Below, piece by piece: positions 8,712 to 17,545 of a DNA stretch of 64,000 nt; the first letter of the stretch is position 1, and every line of letters starts with the position of its first letter. Both the position numbers and the translations under genes were made by a program. The stretch is from positions 186,001-250,000 of the forward strand of contig NZ_SJXJ01000001.1 of assembly GCF_004337695.1 (NCBI RefSeq). Direction: 5' to 3'. The DNA is from Tenacibaculum sp. M341 (GTDB lineage: Bacteria; Bacteroidota; Bacteroidia; Flavobacteriales; Flavobacteriaceae). The notes below the pieces were generated by a model. The model was given only the letters and a program-made list of their open reading frames with translations. It was not told the DNA's origin and made no database searches.

Positions 8712-8942
8712 TTAAAACATCATTACATCATGTCCTGGTCTAGGAGTACCAAAATCATAATACTGTTCACTTTCTGTTGTAGATTTACAAGTAACACCAT
8801 CACCAGAAACATCTATACTAGAATCAAAAGTTTCCCCTTTGTAAGTACACTCATATGGAAATTGAGCACCTCCTTTAACTGTTTTCAAATTAGAACTATT
8901 TAATTCTTGAACCCCGTTTAATTTTAAAATGTTTTGTAACAT
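8712..8942 (-). CDS. Double-glycine leader peptide (bacteriocin-like precursor) 1
   Basis: 76 residues. The N-terminus MLQNILKLNGVQELNSSNLK followed by TVKGG is the flavobacterial leader type with a GG cleavage site after residue 25, normally removed by a peptidase-containing ABC exporter. The predicted mature peptide is about 51 residues, acidic, with two cysteines that could form one disulfide, and ends in hydrophobic residues. No exporter or modification enzyme is adjacent. Upstream lies a pair of 10-bp direct repeats with 21-bp period shared with the gene at 13558-15540. Role unknown: antimicrobial or signal peptide is inferred from the leader only. Confidence 0.75.
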   Translation of the reverse strand: MLQNILKLNGVQELNSSNLKTVKGGAQFPYECTYKGETFDSSIDVSGDGVTCKSTTESEQYYDFGTPRPGHDVMMF

Positions 8943-9007
8943 AGTTTGAAATTTTAGATTAATTATACTTTGAAGTTAAATTATATTTAAGTTAGAGTGC
9001 ACTAAAA

Positions 9008-9038
9008 CTTTCCAAACACCAGAAAATACTTTCCGAAT
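9008..9038 (-). promoter_or_regulatory. Paired direct repeat (21-bp period) upstream of GG-leader peptide 1
   Basis: On the minus strand ATTCGGAAAG (9029-9038) and GTTTGGAAAG (9008-9017) are spaced exactly 21 bp apart, the near edge 66 bp from the start codon. The same arrangement occurs at 15602-15632. The geometry resembles LytTR-type regulator sites (inference). Confidence 0.5.
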
Positions 9039-9053
9039 TAAAGTTTAAAGGAG

Positions 9054-10007
9054 TTATTCTAAAATTTCCGTGTGAATTTTTACTTTTTTATTTTTTCTAA
9101 TATTGTTGATCACCTGTGTTAAATGAAGATAGTCTTTCATTGGTAGATTTACGTCTATACTGATTAAATAAACTCTATCAGAAACAATCTTAGATAGTTT
9201 GTCAAAATCGTTAGCTGATGAGATTTCTATTGTTACTGGATTGAATTTTTTAATGAAATATTTACGATAAAGGTTCCCATGATGTGGAGGTGGGGGAGGA
9301 AACATAGAAATATCGTCAAGGAAAAGAGTTATATTTTCATTAGTGAAATAAAAAGATCTAGTTTCAAAATTATAATTAGTTACTAACCTAACAGATTTAT
9401 AATTTGATGTGTAAAAGAATATGTATATTTCTTTCAAGTCAGATAAACTGACATTTTTCCCCACAAAAACATCTATTATAGATTTGGAATTTTCTCCGTC
9501 GTTACATGCTGAGGCTAAAAAATATGGAATTTGTTCAGTATCAGTGATTTTATCATTTAAAATAACTTTTAACTCATTATTATAGTTTTTGATTACTTTT
9601 AATAAGTAGTTAATACTTTTAAAATTATTTAAATCTATTATGTTTTTAGTTTCGATATTTATAAAATCAAATTTTTTAGTAATCATTCTGTTAACAGTAT
9701 CATAGCGTTTCCAATATTTACTGTTATTAAAGATTAGTAAAGAATCTTTTTTATTGTATAAAATTTTGGCTTTTGTAAAAGTATTTTCAATATTCATAAA
9801 AATACTATCTTTCCTAATGTAGTACTTACCAGAATAAGGTAATCCATATCCATTATCAATGTAAATAGAGTCTTTTTTAAACGAAAGTTCGTAGTCTCCA
9901 TTTCCAATAGATAACCACCAAGTACCTTCTAGAGTTTTAGCATCAATGTTTTTTGAGCAACTATAAAATAAAACACATGTAAGAGTTAAGAATAATAGTT
10001 TTTTCAT
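9054..10007 (-). CDS. Lipoprotein of unknown function
   Basis: About 317 residues beginning with a lipoprotein signal (MKKLLFLTLTCVLFYSC; lipobox cysteine at 17). Residues 25-100 look like a small beta-barrel, with LEGTWWLSIGNGDYELSFKKDSIYI and further strands, as in lipocalin-like Flavobacteria lipoproteins. The C-terminal part (from about residue 170) has mixed alpha/beta structure ending in 'MKDYLHLTQVINNIRKNKK', slightly reminiscent of ExbD-type periplasmic domains. A proline run precedes it. The ATG at 10007 is chosen because the longer frame would bury the signal peptide. No functional neighbour is evident. Confidence 0.6.
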   Translation of the reverse strand: MKKLLFLTLTCVLFYSCSKNIDAKTLEGTWWLSIGNGDYELSFKKDSIYIDNGYGLPYSGKYYIRKDSIFMNIENTFTKAKILYNKKDSLLIFNNSKYWKRYDTVNRMITKKFDFINIETKNIIDLNNFKSINYLLKVIKNYNNELKVILNDKITDTEQIPYFLASACNDGENSKSIIDVFVGKNVSLSDLKEIYIFFYTSNYKSVRLVTNYNFETRSFYFTNENITLFLDDISMFPPPPPHHGNLYRKYFIKKFNPVTIEISSANDFDKLSKIVSDRVYLISIDVNLPMKDYLHLTQVINNIRKNKKVKIHTEILE

Positions 10008-10107
10008 AGTGTTTGGTTTTATGGCTAGTAGCATCAATAATTATACCTTAATTTAGAGTAATAGCAATCAAATAATGAATGATTACTAATAAACTGTAAA
10101 CTGTTTA

Positions 10108-10674
10108 CTATTTCATAAGTTTTAAAATCTTGCGTCCTCTAGCTTCACAACCTTTACTTTCATGAATAACATTCGAAGAAATAATATGTTTTAATTCAGG
10201 GTGTACCCAGTCTTTTTCAATACCAAAAACGTACAAAAAAGTCATAGAATATGCTTTTACAGCAATTTTTTGATCCGTAATTAACCAGTCAAAACCAATT
10301 TCAATAATAGTATCAATATTTTTGTTTAAAATCCACTTTTTGGCAGTATTATTTTCTTTAGAAGAATATGCAGTGGCTAAATTTTCACAGATTTTAGCAC
10401 AGCACCGTAAAACACTATCATTTTTTAAGTTTTTTAGATTTTCAGTAAAGAAATCAATATACGGAGATAGGTATACAATATCGTAATGAGTACAAATCCA
10501 TTCTAAAATCCAAGCAGCTTTAACACACAGTTTGTTGTCAACATCAAAAGTGATTGTAACTAAGTGTTTTATCAATTTTGGGTGCTCCAATACAATAATT
10601 GCAGCATTATTACGATTTATTTTTTTAGGGGTATCTACATTATTTAATACAGAAATTAAAAAATCGATACTCAT
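10108..10674 (-). CDS. HEAT-like helical repeat protein
   Basis: 188 residues, almost entirely helical, with alternating hydrophobic pairs such as VKAAWILEWICTHYDIVYLSPYIDFF and VLRCCAKICENLATAY, typical of HEAT or armadillo-like repeats. It has no signal peptide, so it is probably cytoplasmic. In databases such flavobacterial proteins sometimes carry misleading enzyme names; I see no active-site motif here. Start ATG at 10674. It is divergent from the MORN-type gene with a 63-bp gap, so both promoters lie in that short interval. Confidence 0.6.
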   Translation of the reverse strand: MSIDFLISVLNNVDTPKKINRNNAAIIVLEHPKLIKHLVTITFDVDNKLCVKAAWILEWICTHYDIVYLSPYIDFFTENLKNLKNDSVLRCCAKICENLATAYSSKENNTAKKWILNKNIDTIIEIGFDWLITDQKIAVKAYSMTFLYVFGIEKDWVHPELKHIISSNVIHESKGCEARGRKILKLMK

Positions 10675-10737
10675 ATTGGTATGGTTTGTGTACTTTTACA
10701 TAATAATTACTAAATATAAGAACAAAAAGCATAAACA

Positions 10738-11463
10738 ATGGTAAAAGAAAGAAAGATAATTGTTTTAAGTTTTGTAATTACAATGTTACTTACATTTTCA
10801 GGTTTTAGTCAAAAGAAACTAAATCAGGTAGATGCAAATGGAAAACGCATTGGTGTTTGGAAAAAATACTATGACAATGGAGACATTCGTTACAAAGGAC
10901 AGTTTAAAAACGGAAAAGAAGTAGGAACGTTCACTTTTTACGAACAAGGATCTCCGTACCCAATAATAGTTAAAGAATTTTCAGCTTCTTCTGATACAGC
11001 TTTTGTAAAGTTTTATAGTAAAAGTAGGGTAAAAACAAAAGGGAAAATGATAGGAAAGCAAAGAGTAGGTAAGTGGACTTACTATTTTTCTGATGGAATC
11101 CAGTTATTTTCTGAAGAGTTTTACAAGGGAGGTAAGCTAAATGGAGTTCTTAAAAACTATTATATGAATGGAAAGGAAACAGAAATTACTTCTTATAAAG
11201 CAGGGAAAAAACACGGTAATTCTAAAATATTTAGTGAAGACGGAATTTTAATAGAGGAAGTAAATTATGTAGATGGTGTTTTAAATGGAGAAGCTAAGTA
11301 TTTCGATTTAAAAGGTGTGATTAAAGAAAAAGGTTTATACGAAAACGGAAAAAGAAAAGGAAAATGGGAATTTTATATTGATGGTGAAGTTTCTGAAAAA
11401 GGTAGACCAAGAAAGAATGTTCTTAAAAAAGATAAATACGAAGGTGAAGGAAACGATGAATAA
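10738..11463 (+). CDS. MORN-variant repeat protein (YwqK-like), secreted
   Basis: 241 residues with a signal peptide (about 1-24) and about seven repeats of the type 'G.R.G.WK.YY.NG....G.FKNGK' (for example residues 36-60, 84-108, 125-140, 190-215). This is the MORN_2 variant seen in YwqK-family proteins, sometimes labelled antitoxin. The signal peptide argues for an exported, possibly cell-surface protein rather than a cytoplasmic antitoxin, and no toxin gene is adjacent. The lysine-rich C-terminus is unremarkable. Function unknown. Confidence 0.75.
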   Translation: MVKERKIIVLSFVITMLLTFSGFSQKKLNQVDANGKRIGVWKKYYDNGDIRYKGQFKNGKEVGTFTFYEQGSPYPIIVKEFSASSDTAFVKFYSKSRVKTKGKMIGKQRVGKWTYYFSDGIQLFSEEFYKGGKLNGVLKNYYMNGKETEITSYKAGKKHGNSKIFSEDGILIEEVNYVDGVLNGEAKYFDLKGVIKEKGLYENGKRKGKWEFYIDGEVSEKGRPRKNVLKKDKYEGEGNDE

Positions 11464-11490
11464 TACTTCTACCTGAGTAATAAATAAAAA

Positions 11491-11528
11491 AATAAGCCTA
11501 AAGTTAATTTAACTTTAGGCTTATTTTT
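11491..11528. terminator. Bidirectional hairpin terminator
   Basis: AATAAGCCTAAAGTTA pairs with TAACTTTAGGCTTATT (11491-11526), flanked by A and T runs, between convergent genes. Confidence 0.85.
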
Positions 11529-11542
11529 TTGATATATTTTCT

Positions 11543-12394
11543 TTACTGTAATTCAACTGTTATAGCTAATTTTTTACTTTTTTTGTTTGTAGTTATTCTT
11601 GATATTGTTTTAAACTTCAAGTGTGAAAAATCATGAAAAAGAGTCAATTCAGTGTCTTTCTTTGGCTTGAATTTTAAAATTTTTGATCCACTTGCAACTA
11701 ACATGGTACCGTCTTTCAACCAACAAATGTCTTGACTTTTTCCAACGGATATAATTTTTTTCATGATAGCTGTATCTGGATTTAACCCCCAAACTTCCCA
11801 ATTTTCACCATTCTTCTTCATAAAACTGATGAATTTAGATTTAGGAATTTTATGAAAAGAACGTCCTACATTTTTAGTAACAGAAGTATTCTTTTTCATC
11901 TCTAAGTCGCTTACAAAAAGTTCTAAACTATCATTTACAATTACAGAAGATACTATAGTGTTTTTATTATACCATAATGGGTAGGCAACTACTAAATCTT
12001 TAATTAACTCTTTGTCTTTACCAGTTATAAAATTATACTCATAAAAACGTTGTTTTCCATCGGTGTCTAAACGTACAGCAGAAATATTTTCTGATTTTGG
12101 AATTCGTTGTGGAGAATATTCACCACCATTTGGAGTGTTATTTATGTAAGAAATTTTATTGTTAGTAATACTGTAAGCAGCAATATCGGTTTGTTTATTT
12201 CTAGTAGAAGAAAACAAAATCAAATCTTTACTGTAAAAATGTGGTTGACTATCATATCCTTCATTATTAGAAATGTTTTTTCCGTTTGTAACTTTCCAGT
12301 TATCACCTTTTTTAGAAATGTCGAACAAGAAAATTTCAGTGTTGCCTTGTGCAAATGATAAAAGAGGAAGTAAAAGAAAGATGATTTTTTTCAT
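11543..12394 (-). CDS. Secreted TolB-like beta-propeller protein
   Basis: About 283 residues with signal peptide MKKIIFLLLPLLSFAQ. It contains repeated propeller-type motifs, for example 'GYDSQPHFYSKDLILFSSTR' and 'GGEYSPQRIPKSENISAVRLD', like WD40/PD40 repeats of TolB-related proteins. Such proteins commonly bind partner proteins in the periplasm or on the surface. The ATG at 12394 gives the signal peptide at the extreme N-terminus; the frame extends a further 14 codons upstream without support. It is divergent from the phosphodiesterase gene, about 160 bp apart. Confidence 0.7.
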   Translation of the reverse strand: MKKIIFLLLPLLSFAQGNTEIFLFDISKKGDNWKVTNGKNISNNEGYDSQPHFYSKDLILFSSTRNKQTDIAAYSITNNKISYINNTPNGGEYSPQRIPKSENISAVRLDTDGKQRFYEYNFITGKDKELIKDLVVAYPLWYNKNTIVSSVIVNDSLELFVSDLEMKKNTSVTKNVGRSFHKIPKSKFISFMKKNGENWEVWGLNPDTAIMKKIISVGKSQDICWLKDGTMLVASGSKILKFKPKKDTELTLFHDFSHLKFKTISRITTNKKSKKLAITVELQ

Positions 12395-12552
12395 GAATGG
12401 TGATTTAAAATTTAAAAGTAAGAAACCTAATTTCAAATATAGAGTTTAGTGTATGTTAATTTTTTGTCAATACCTTCAGAATAATAACAACTAATTATGA
12501 AAGATTGTAAAAGAAAACTAATTTCGCGCTCCTAATCAAATTTTAAGTAATC

Positions 12553-13482
12553 ATGAAATCCTTTAAAATAATTTTCATATCCTTTCTTTCTTTTGTGTTA
12601 CTTTTTAGTTGTAAGCAAAATGAAACTAAGAAGCAGCCAGAGATAACTACTAAAGAAGTTAAAAGCATTAGTAGAATAGACAATGATGTTTTTATTTCTT
12701 CTTTTAAAAAATGGAAAAAGAGTCCAGTTCCATTGGTAAGTGCCCATAGAGGAGGACCGTATACTGGATTTCCAGAAAACGCTATAGAATCATTTGAAAA
12801 TATTTTAAAGCATACGCCAGTTGTTATCGAATGTGATATTGCAATGACAAAAGATAGTGTATTAGTAATGATGCATGATAAAACATTGGATAGAACAACT
12901 ACAGGAAAAGGAAATGTTTCTGAGGCTACTTATAAAGAATTACAATCGCTTAATTTAGTAGATAATGAAGGAAACACAACAACTTTTAAAATACCTACTT
13001 TAGATGAAGTATTATCTTGGGGAAAAGGAAAGGTTTTATTTACATTAGATGTAAAACGTGGAGTACCATTTAAGAAGGTATTGGCAGCAGTAGAGAAACA
13101 TGAAGCAGTAGATTATGCAGCAATAATTACTTACAGAGTTGAAGACGCTAAGTTGGTACACGAGTTAAATAAAGATGTTATGATATCTGTTTCTGCAGGT
13201 AATGATGGGGCTTTAGAACAATTAGCAAAAGCAAAGCTTCCAACGGATAAATTATTAGGTTTTGTAGGAACTAGACAGCCTAAAAAAGAACATTATCTTA
13301 AATTACAAAACTTAGGTATTCATACCATTTTAGGAACTTTAGGAAACTTAGATAAAAGTGCTGAAGCAAAAGGTAATGACGATGTGTATGTTACTTATAT
13401 TGAAAATGGAGCTAATATTTTAGCTACAGACAGGCCTTTAGAAGTAGCAGTTGCTTTAAAAAAGCTTAAGAATAAATTATAA
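12553..13482 (+). CDS. Glycerophosphodiester phosphodiesterase (lipoprotein)
   Basis: 309 residues with a lipoprotein signal ending at C20. The GDPD catalytic set is present: SAHRGG near 64-69, ENAIESF near 77-83, ECDIAMTKD near 95-103 with the metal-binding E and D, and MMHDKTLDRTT near 110-120. The family hydrolyses glycerophosphodiesters to glycerol-3-phosphate and an alcohol, with a divalent metal. The lipobox suggests attachment to the outer or inner membrane facing the periplasm or surface. Length is normal. It is followed by a strong terminator. Confidence 0.92.
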   Translation: MKSFKIIFISFLSFVLLFSCKQNETKKQPEITTKEVKSISRIDNDVFISSFKKWKKSPVPLVSAHRGGPYTGFPENAIESFENILKHTPVVIECDIAMTKDSVLVMMHDKTLDRTTTGKGNVSEATYKELQSLNLVDNEGNTTTFKIPTLDEVLSWGKGKVLFTLDVKRGVPFKKVLAAVEKHEAVDYAAIITYRVEDAKLVHELNKDVMISVSAGNDGALEQLAKAKLPTDKLLGFVGTRQPKKEHYLKLQNLGIHTILGTLGNLDKSAEAKGNDDVYVTYIENGANILATDRPLEVAVALKKLKNKL

Positions 13483-13504
13483 GACAGTTTGTTTTATAAA
13501 AAAG

Positions 13505-13547
13505 AAAGGAGACTAAAAGTTATGAAAATACTTTTAGTCTCCTTTTT
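13505..13547. terminator. Bidirectional hairpin terminator
   Basis: AAAGGAGACTAAAAGT pairs with ACTTTTAGTCTCCTTT around a nine-base loop, between convergent genes. Confidence 0.85.
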
Positions 13548-13557
13548 TGATTATAGA

Positions 13558-15540
13558 TTATTTCTTTATGATTCTTTTAGAGGTAATATGTTTATCGTTG
13601 AGATAAATTTTTACTTCATAAATTCCTTCTTTTAATGTTGAAATATCAAAACGTTGCTCTTTAGAGTTAATCAATTGTCTGCCATCTAAACTATATACTT
13701 CTACATGTTCAATAGAGTTTTGTCTGTCAGCAACAGTTAATGAACTTGTAGCTGGATTTGGATATACTGTAATATTACTATTATTAGATCTAAAACCACC
13801 TAAAGGTAAAGGAGAAGGAAATCCTTTATCAGGTAATGCCGCATCTGCTGTATATAAACATTGACTACTAAATATAGCGTTTCCAGGTTTGTACCAACCG
13901 CTAGGAGTAAAGCCACTATCAATTTGAATACATTTTAAGTTACCATTGTTATGAGCATCAAAATTAGTAATTGATGAATTATTACCATTAGCTACATCTA
14001 AACGTTTTAAGTTATTTTCCCAAGTGTATAATATTCTAAGATTTGGGTTTTTGGTTAAGTCTAGGCTTTCTAATTGATTTCCTGCCGAATAAAGGAATTC
14101 TAATGCTGTATTTTGACTAAGATTAAGATGTGTTAAGTTATTTCCAGCACAATTTAACCAAGTAAGATTCACAAAAGCTTCTATACCAATAAGCGTATTA
14201 ATGTTTTTACTACCTACTTGTAATAAAGTAGTAAAAGCAGCTGCTTCTGTATATTGAATTTCTCCATCGTTATTAGTGTCAATAGCAGGACTATGATTTA
14301 ACAATGCGTTTTTAAAATTTGGATCTGGAATACTTACATTTTGATTAGAAGCAGACTTAAACATTGGTGTAAATGGTGTTGGTCCACCTTTATCTGGAAG
14401 CACACTTTCCACTGGACAACCTGTGCTATAATTAGCTGTACTATCTTTTAGCCAAGAGTTAGATGAACCAGTAGGAGGGGTAAAACCAAAATCGATTTCA
14501 ATACATTCTAAATTAGGATTTAGATTAGTGTATAAAGTTTGAATATTAGCATTATTTCCATTAGCTATATTTACTCTACTAAGATTGTTATCACTCAAAT
14601 AGACAACCTCTAAATCTGGATTATGCTTTAAATCAATTTTTTCAATTTGATTACTCATAACAAACAATGATTTTAGTTTTTTGTTTTGAGAAAGGTCTAA
14701 TTTGGTTAAATTATTTTCATGACAAGCTAAAACGGTAATATTAGTAAAAGCTTCAATACCTGTTAAATCCGAAATATTAAGATTTCCAACATTTATACCA
14801 GTACTATAAGCAGCTGCTTCAGAATATTGAATCTCACCGTCATTGTTAGTATCTATTCCTGAGTGTATACCAGTTAACAATGCGTTTTTAAAATTAGGAT
14901 CTGGAATATTAACTATTTGATTAGATGCTGATCTAAACATAGGTGTAAATGGTGTAGGAAACCCTTTGTCTGGTCCAACACTTTCCGCTGGGCAACCAAC
15001 ACTATAGCCAGCAATACTATCTTTAACCCATGAACTTGGAGGAGTAAATTGAAAATCAATTTCAATACATTTTAAGTTAGGATTGTGAAGACTGTAAAAC
15101 GTTGTGATGTTACTGTTATTACCATTCGCAATGTTTAGTCTTTTTAAATTGTTATTGTATACATATACAAGTTTTAAATTAGAGTTTTGTTTAAGGTCCA
15201 GTTTTTCAATCTGATTCCCCATGGCAAAAAGCATTTCTAACTTTGTGTTTTGACTCACATTTAACTTAGTTAAGTTGTTGCCCTCACAAGCTAAAATAGT
15301 AATGTTGGTGAAAGCTTCAATTCCTGTTAAATCACTAATGTTTGAATTACCTACATTAATAGGATCTGTAAAAGCTGCAGCTTCTGAATATTGAATTTCT
15401 CCATCGTTATTTGTATCAATTCCAGCATGTACACCAGTTAATAATTTACTTTTAAAATTAGGGTCGGGTATGTTTACAATTTGAGCCATTGTAAGATGAG
15501 CAATGCATAAAGCAAAAAGAAATGTAATTTTTTGTTTCAT
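13558..15540 (-). CDS. T9SS-exported protein with three EF-hand/LRR modules
   Basis: 660 residues. Signal peptide (1-19) is followed by three homologous modules of about 190 residues (near 20-205, 208-400, 405-580). Each begins with 'IPDPNFK..LL', contains a calcium-type loop D-T-N-N-D-G-E-I-Q-Y-x-E, then leucine-rich repeats of the type 'LTGIEAFTNIT.L.C.GNNLTKLNLSQN'. A C-terminal sorting domain (about 588-660: ITVYPNPATSSLTV ... GIYEVKIYLNDKHITSKRIIKK) marks it for type IX secretion. It is probably a surface adhesin or binding protein that needs calcium (inference). A paired direct repeat lies 62 bp upstream. Confidence 0.88.
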   Translation of the reverse strand: MKQKITFLFALCIAHLTMAQIVNIPDPNFKSKLLTGVHAGIDTNNDGEIQYSEAAAFTDPINVGNSNISDLTGIEAFTNITILACEGNNLTKLNVSQNTKLEMLFAMGNQIEKLDLKQNSNLKLVYVYNNNLKRLNIANGNNSNITTFYSLHNPNLKCIEIDFQFTPPSSWVKDSIAGYSVGCPAESVGPDKGFPTPFTPMFRSASNQIVNIPDPNFKNALLTGIHSGIDTNNDGEIQYSEAAAYSTGINVGNLNISDLTGIEAFTNITVLACHENNLTKLDLSQNKKLKSLFVMSNQIEKIDLKHNPDLEVVYLSDNNLSRVNIANGNNANIQTLYTNLNPNLECIEIDFGFTPPTGSSNSWLKDSTANYSTGCPVESVLPDKGGPTPFTPMFKSASNQNVSIPDPNFKNALLNHSPAIDTNNDGEIQYTEAAAFTTLLQVGSKNINTLIGIEAFVNLTWLNCAGNNLTHLNLSQNTALEFLYSAGNQLESLDLTKNPNLRILYTWENNLKRLDVANGNNSSITNFDAHNNGNLKCIQIDSGFTPSGWYKPGNAIFSSQCLYTADAALPDKGFPSPLPLGGFRSNNSNITVYPNPATSSLTVADRQNSIEHVEVYSLDGRQLINSKEQRFDISTLKEGIYEVKIYLNDKHITSKRIIKK

Positions 15541-15601
15541 ATCTGAATTTTAAATATTTCAGATTGAAAATAATTGCTACTACTTTAAAAGACAGTGAAA
15601 A

Positions 15602-15632
15602 CTTTCCGAATGAAGAATTAAACTTTCCGAAT
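15602..15632 (-). promoter_or_regulatory. Paired direct repeat (21-bp period) upstream of the LRR T9SS gene
   Basis: On the minus strand ATTCGGAAAG occurs twice (15623-15632 and 15602-15611), exactly 21 bp apart, each followed by TTT. The near edge is 62 bp from the start codon. It matches the pair at 9008-9038. Confidence 0.55.
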
Positions 15633-15650
15633 GAAAATTAGAAAGCATAA

Positions 15651-15690
15651 AAAAACGTCTCTCTGAATAAAATCAAAGAGACGTTTTTCT
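15651..15690 (-). terminator. Hairpin terminator of the DUF885 gene
   Basis: AAAAACGTCTCT pairs with AGAGACGTTTTT around a 14-base loop, just past the stop codon at 15712 and before the promoter of the next gene. Confidence 0.8.
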
Positions 15691-15711
15691 ATATCTAGAA
15701 ATATAATATGA

Positions 15712-17508
15712 TTACTTCTGAGAAGCAATCCATTCATCTATTTTATTTTCAAGTAGTGCTAATGGGATACACCCAGTTTCTAATACTTGATTATGGAATT
15801 CTCTAATATCAAATTGATCACCTAAAGCCTCTTTTGCTCTGGCTCTCAATTCTCTTATTTTTAATTGACCAATTTTATAAGATAATGCCTGACCAGGATT
15901 TGCCATATAACGTTCAATTTCAGAAATAATACTAGCTTCACTTTCAGCTTCATTATCTAAAGAGTATTGAATAGCCTGTTCACGAGTCCAACCTTTTGCA
16001 TGTAAACCAGTGTCAACCACTAAACGAATAGCTCTGTGCATTTCCATACCTAACATTCCAAAATATTGATAAGGATCTGTGTACAAACCAAGTTCTTTAC
16101 CTAAATTTTCAGTATATAAAGCCCAACCTTCACCATAAGCACTGTACCACAATGTTTTTCTAAAGTCAGGTAAATCATTGTTTTCTTGCGTTAATGAAAT
16201 TTGATAATGATGTCCAGGAATAGCTTCGTGTAAAAATAAAGCTTCATCAGAAAATACATTGTACTTAGAGGCATCAGGAATTGGAGTATAAAATACACCA
16301 GGACGAGTACCATCTAATGAACCAGGATTATATTCTGCACTAGCAGACGCTTCTCTAAACTTTTCGGTTTGCTTAACAATAAAAGGAGTTTTAGGTTTGT
16401 TACCGAATAACTTCTCTAATTGTGGCTTCATTTTTTCATGAATAGCATTAAAGTTATCAATAATTTGTTGAGGTTCAGTATAAGGCATAAGATCCTTATT
16501 AATTCTAACAAAATTGAAGAAAGCTTTTAAATCGCCTGTAAAACCAACCTGCTCTTTTACTTTTTCCATTTCAGATAAAATACGAGCTACTTCTTTTAAA
16601 CCAAGTTGATGAATTTCATCAGCAGTCATATTAGTAGTGGTATAGTTTTTTATAGCATGTTGATAATATTCTTTTCCTTGAGGAATTGCTGAAATACCAC
16701 TTGTGTTTAACCCTGCACTTAAATAATCAGTACTTAAAAACTGGTATAAACTTCTAAAAGAAGGAATTAATTGTTCTTCTAAAATAGTGCTGTATTTTTT
16801 GGTTAGATCATTTCTTTCTTCTTCAGTAATAGCTTCAGGAAAGTTTTTTATAGGAGTGTAAAATAAATGATCGTTTAATTTAGTTTCAGCTAATACTTTG
16901 AATTGAGGAATTACTTTTTTAATTAATGATTTAGGTAATACATACCCTTTTTCAATACCTTCTTGCATTCTTGCTTTAGCAGATGTTAACCAAACATTAA
17001 ATTGCTCTAATCTACTTAGCCAATTTTCGTAATCTTTAACAGTTTTAAAAGGTTGTGCACTACTACCACTGGCTAATTGTCCCATTTGTAAATTAATGGT
17101 CCACATTTGGTTAATAGGAAGTAATACATCGTTTTTAAAACTACCTTGTGCTAAAGCCATTTCACAATCCCAAGCCATTACGTCTTTACTCATTTGTTGG
17201 CTTTTGGTCAGCTCCTCTTTAGGAAAGTCTTCAAGTTTAACTTGATAATTTGTATAGAAGTCTTTTGCTTTTAAAATATATCCATCAGATAAAAAATTAG
17301 GAAAAAGATTATTAAATCTACTGTCACCAGCATATGTAGCATTTATAGGATTTAACAACAACTTTCCTTCATTATATTCTTTTAAAAGTAGATCAAATTT
17401 CTTATTATTTTCTACTACAGGAGATTTTGCTGCTTCTTTTTTAGCTTCTTCTTTACAAGATACCATTAAGAGGCATACAGTAAGTACTGTTAATATGGTT
17501 TTTTTCAT
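15712..17508 (-). CDS. DUF885 family lipoprotein (putative metallopeptidase-like)
   Basis: 598 residues with lipoprotein signal MKKTILTVLTVCLLMVSC (C18). The DUF885 fold is recognisable: long helical protein with HEAIPGHHYQ near residue 427 and 'YGEGWALYTENLG' about 25 residues later, an arrangement resembling the zinc-binding HExxH plus glutamate of peptidases, though here the motif is HEAIPGHH. Length matches the family (about 580-600). The exact substrate is unknown. A -7 box lies 22 nt upstream of the ATG, and a terminator follows, so it is monocistronic. Confidence 0.88.
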   Translation of the reverse strand: MKKTILTVLTVCLLMVSCKEEAKKEAAKSPVVENNKKFDLLLKEYNEGKLLLNPINATYAGDSRFNNLFPNFLSDGYILKAKDFYTNYQVKLEDFPKEELTKSQQMSKDVMAWDCEMALAQGSFKNDVLLPINQMWTINLQMGQLASGSSAQPFKTVKDYENWLSRLEQFNVWLTSAKARMQEGIEKGYVLPKSLIKKVIPQFKVLAETKLNDHLFYTPIKNFPEAITEEERNDLTKKYSTILEEQLIPSFRSLYQFLSTDYLSAGLNTSGISAIPQGKEYYQHAIKNYTTTNMTADEIHQLGLKEVARILSEMEKVKEQVGFTGDLKAFFNFVRINKDLMPYTEPQQIIDNFNAIHEKMKPQLEKLFGNKPKTPFIVKQTEKFREASASAEYNPGSLDGTRPGVFYTPIPDASKYNVFSDEALFLHEAIPGHHYQISLTQENNDLPDFRKTLWYSAYGEGWALYTENLGKELGLYTDPYQYFGMLGMEMHRAIRLVVDTGLHAKGWTREQAIQYSLDNEAESEASIISEIERYMANPGQALSYKIGQLKIRELRARAKEALGDQFDIREFHNQVLETGCIPLALLENKIDEWIASQK

Positions 17509-17529
17509 TTTTATTGTTTGAGCTTATAA

Positions 17530-17537
17530 CAAATATA
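17530..17537 (-). promoter_or_regulatory. -7 box (TATATTTG) of the DUF885 gene
   Basis: Exact TAnnTTTG on the minus strand 22 nt upstream of the start codon at 17508, in the short gap after the membrane-protein gene. Confidence 0.5.
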
Positions 17538-17545
17538 AATTATTA

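Noticed and set aside
10738-11463. Antitoxin reading of the MORN-type protein
   Set aside because: It has a signal peptide and no toxin gene beside it; the antitoxin label belongs to the family name only.
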